Positions 33,374-34,758 of a stretch of DNA of 34,758 nt are shown here, one piece after another. The notes beneath the pieces were generated by a model, which did not search any database, had not been told where the DNA came from, and saw only the letters and a program-made list of their open reading frames with translations. The stretch comes from a bacterium (lineage in GTDB: Bacteria; Planctomycetota; Planctomycetia; Gemmatales; Gemmataceae): the NCBI GenBank assembly GCA_017308215.1, contig JAFKFQ010000416.1, positions 1 to 34,758 of the forward strand, read 5' to 3'. Each line of letters starts with the position of its first letter. Within the stretch, counting starts at the first letter, position 1. Both the position numbers and the translations under genes were made by a program.

Positions 33374-34025
33374 GATCGTCTCCGTTAATAAGGCGTGATC
33401 CCGTCTGACAGTGAAGGCTGTAAAAATTACCAAGGCGTGGCGGCCAGTCAATCGGCGAACGACGGATTTCTCGCCGGCCGGCGCCCGGCTTCGCCCAAAG
33501 TGAAAGGGCGAATTCCACTTGCGGTGAAGTGCAAGCCACACGCGTCATCACGCTCCGGACACAACACGGTCGGTTCTCCCGGCCAACGATCCGCGGAGAT
33601 GACCCCTCCCGAACCTTCGCAATGCCCGCGCGAGTTCCGTGGCGCGACTGGGGACGAGTCGGGCCGGGTGAGTCGCCTTCGGCCGGCGATCGCGCGCCCG
33701 GCGGGGCGCCGGTCAGCCTGACGAGACCTTCCGAACCGGTGAAGAGTGGGGGTAGCGATGTCTGCTGACCGGAACTGACACATCGCTGCGGCCATCACCG
33801 AGTTGGGACGGCATGCCCCGGGTCGGCTTGGGGCGCGTTACTACGGCGGCGAGGAAGGTGGTCACTCCGCCCCTTCCCTGAGTCGGAGGGAACAGGGCGG
33901 GGTTCTGCCCTACAGGCTTGGGCTGCGACCTTCTGGGAGACGGCGGCGACGTATCGCTCGCTTCTGGTTGGCTCGGTGCGGACCTGTTCGGGCCACGGTA
34001 CGAACACACCGTGCGAACGCCGCCG
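33374..34025. other. 650-bp intergenic region
   Basis: It lies between the beta-helix gene and the N-acetyltransferase gene. Open frames here give low-complexity Arg/Pro/Gly-rich products and are not called. An imperfect stem is present at 33867-33900. No RNA gene was recognised. Confidence 0.5.
33867..33900 (-). terminator. Imperfect hairpin downstream of the N-acetyltransferase gene
   Basis: CCGCCC-C-TTCCCT pairs with AGGGAA-CA-GGGCGG around a 7-nt loop, with a small internal bulge. It lies about 125 bp beyond the stop of the minus-strand N-acetyltransferase gene. Without a T-tract it is only a tentative terminator. Confidence 0.3.
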
Positions 34026-34758
34026 TTACGGGAGGGGTGTTCCGGCCGGAAGCAGGAGCCCGAACCGCTCCGCGAGCACCCGGCGCAACTGATCCGTGTC
34101 GGCGAGCTCGAACCGCCCGAGTACCTCCGCCCCGCGGCGGTGCGTGAACTCGCGGTTGAGGACCGACACCCGCGTCCCGTCCGCGCGGGCCAACGCCACC
34201 ATCAGGTTCTGTCGGAACCTCGACTGCGGGCTTGTGCTCGTCCACCAGTTCCCGACCTCTCGGTCGACGGCCGGCATCTCCTCGAGCGTGAACTCGTACA
34301 CGTCGGCCCACGCGCCGCCCAGCTTGGCCTGGTGGAAGTACCGGGGTGAGGGGTGTCGGTCCTCGCGGACGATCCGCCGCGGCTCGTGTGGCGTCGGCTG
34401 TTCCTCGTCGAGGAGGTCGAGCCGGATTGGGGCGGTCGGGCTCAAGCCGCCGACGCCGACGTCCGCGAGCCACGGCACGCCGCCGATGTCGACCCGGACG
34501 AAGAGGTGGGTCCGGGGTGGTACGAACTCACGCGGCGCCTTCAGCCGCACGCGGGCCGAGAGCGGTGCGGCCGAGAACCCGACCGCCGCGAGCGCCCGGA
34601 GCAGGAGCGAGTTCTGTTCGAAGCAATACCCCCCGCGGTGGTTGCACACGAGTTTCCGCTCGACGTCGCCGTCGGCGAGTGAGACGCCGCGGCCGAGGAG
34701 CACGTCCAGGTTCTCGAACGGGATCGAGCACGCGTGGGCGAGGACGAGCCGCTCCAGC
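34026..34758 (-). CDS. nat: Arylamine N-acetyltransferase, 5' end outside window
   Basis: About 244 residues are visible, and the frame is open to the window end with HACSIPFENLDVLL still matching the family, so only a short N-terminal piece is missing (bacterial NATs have about 280 aa). The catalytic triad is present: Cys in RGGYCFEQN, His in PRTHLFVRV and Asp in LADVGVGG. These enzymes transfer acetyl from acetyl-CoA to arylamines or hydrazines in the cytoplasm. The C-terminal domain ends normally with LRRVLAERFGLLLP. The 5' neighbours lie outside the window, so its operon context is unknown. Confidence 0.92.
   Translation of the reverse strand, partial: LERLVLAHACSIPFENLDVLLGRGVSLADGDVERKLVCNHRGGYCFEQNSLLLRALAAVGFSAAPLSARVRLKAPREFVPPRTHLFVRVDIGGVPWLADVGVGGLSPTAPIRLDLLDEEQPTPHEPRRIVREDRHPSPRYFHQAKLGGAWADVYEFTLEEMPAVDREVGNWWTSTSPQSRFRQNLMVALARADGTRVSVLNREFTHRRGAEVLGRFELADTDQLRRVLAERFGLLLPAGTPLP

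Noticed and set aside
29681..33388. A 1235-aa open frame opposite the beta-helix gene
   Set aside because: It is a low-complexity Arg/Val/Gly/Asp product with no domain, mirrored from the real gene on the other strand.
33529..33768. A 79-aa plus-strand ORF upstream of the beta-helix gene
   Set aside because: Its composition is Arg/Pro/Gly-rich, it has no ribosome site and there is no family likeness.
1..34758. CRISPR array, tRNA or rRNA genes
   Set aside because: No regularly spaced direct repeats and no cloverleaf or rRNA-like stretches were recognised when reading the window.

Overview
The window is very GC-rich DNA that looks like a planctomycete of the Gemmataceae type (Gemmata and relatives). 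The evidence is a DUF1559 pilin-like protein (20152-21150), a secreted protein opening with the planctomycete LE-x-LESR-x-VPA motif (29348-33373), a Ser/Thr kinase-TPR protein with a DWG motif (5595-8498), a second kinase relic of planctomycete type, and IS66 and IS110 remnants. No rRNA, tRNA or CRISPR array was seen. The taxonomic placement is inference from protein style, not from a marker gene.

Layout. (1) 1-5023: the end of an S9 peptidase gene runs into a minus-strand set sthA-like transhydrogenase > CPA2 antiporter > gluconokinase, which can be read as a redox/carbon operon. (2) 5024-11330: a 24-bp perfect palindrome, a 967-aa kinase-TPR protein, a second hairpin, an exported S9 peptidase on the minus strand and a 173-aa orphan. 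(3) 11361-11945: a mobile-element graveyard with a hairpin, a broken IS66 transposase and a 135-bp element with IS-like ends. (4) 11960-19573: a minus-strand efflux block, TetR > RND pump > membrane fusion protein > UbiA-like membrane protein > MFS exporter. The MFS gene is split by a one-base frameshift and looks lower in GC than its surroundings. Two palindromes flank tetR, one in its own likely promoter and one just before the RND gene, which points to autoregulated drug- or solute-responsive control.

(5) 19574-24430: a long spacer, the DUF1559 gene with a good sigma70-like promoter, a small HTH-like ORF, a membrane-anchored protein, an IS110 remnant, and a ferredoxin-metallo-beta-lactamase fusion. 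(6) 24477-28088: a 371-aa orphan with an NTF2-like C-terminus, an 84-aa protein and a cupin in a two-gene unit divergent from an AraC regulator, then a methyltransferase with a lipoprotein-like leader. (7) 28203-29347: decayed kinase and redoxin fragments. (8) 29348-34758: a 1341-aa secreted beta-helix protein, a 650-bp spacer and an arylamine N-acetyltransferase gene cut by the window edge.

Most genes belong to recognisable families. The parts least explained by known families are the 371-aa and 121-aa orphans, the ferredoxin-MBL protein with an altered metal motif, the leader-bearing methyltransferase, the palindromes, and the 135-bp element. I found no clearly new multi-gene defence or biosynthetic system. 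The best-supported regulatory unit is the TetR-controlled efflux block.
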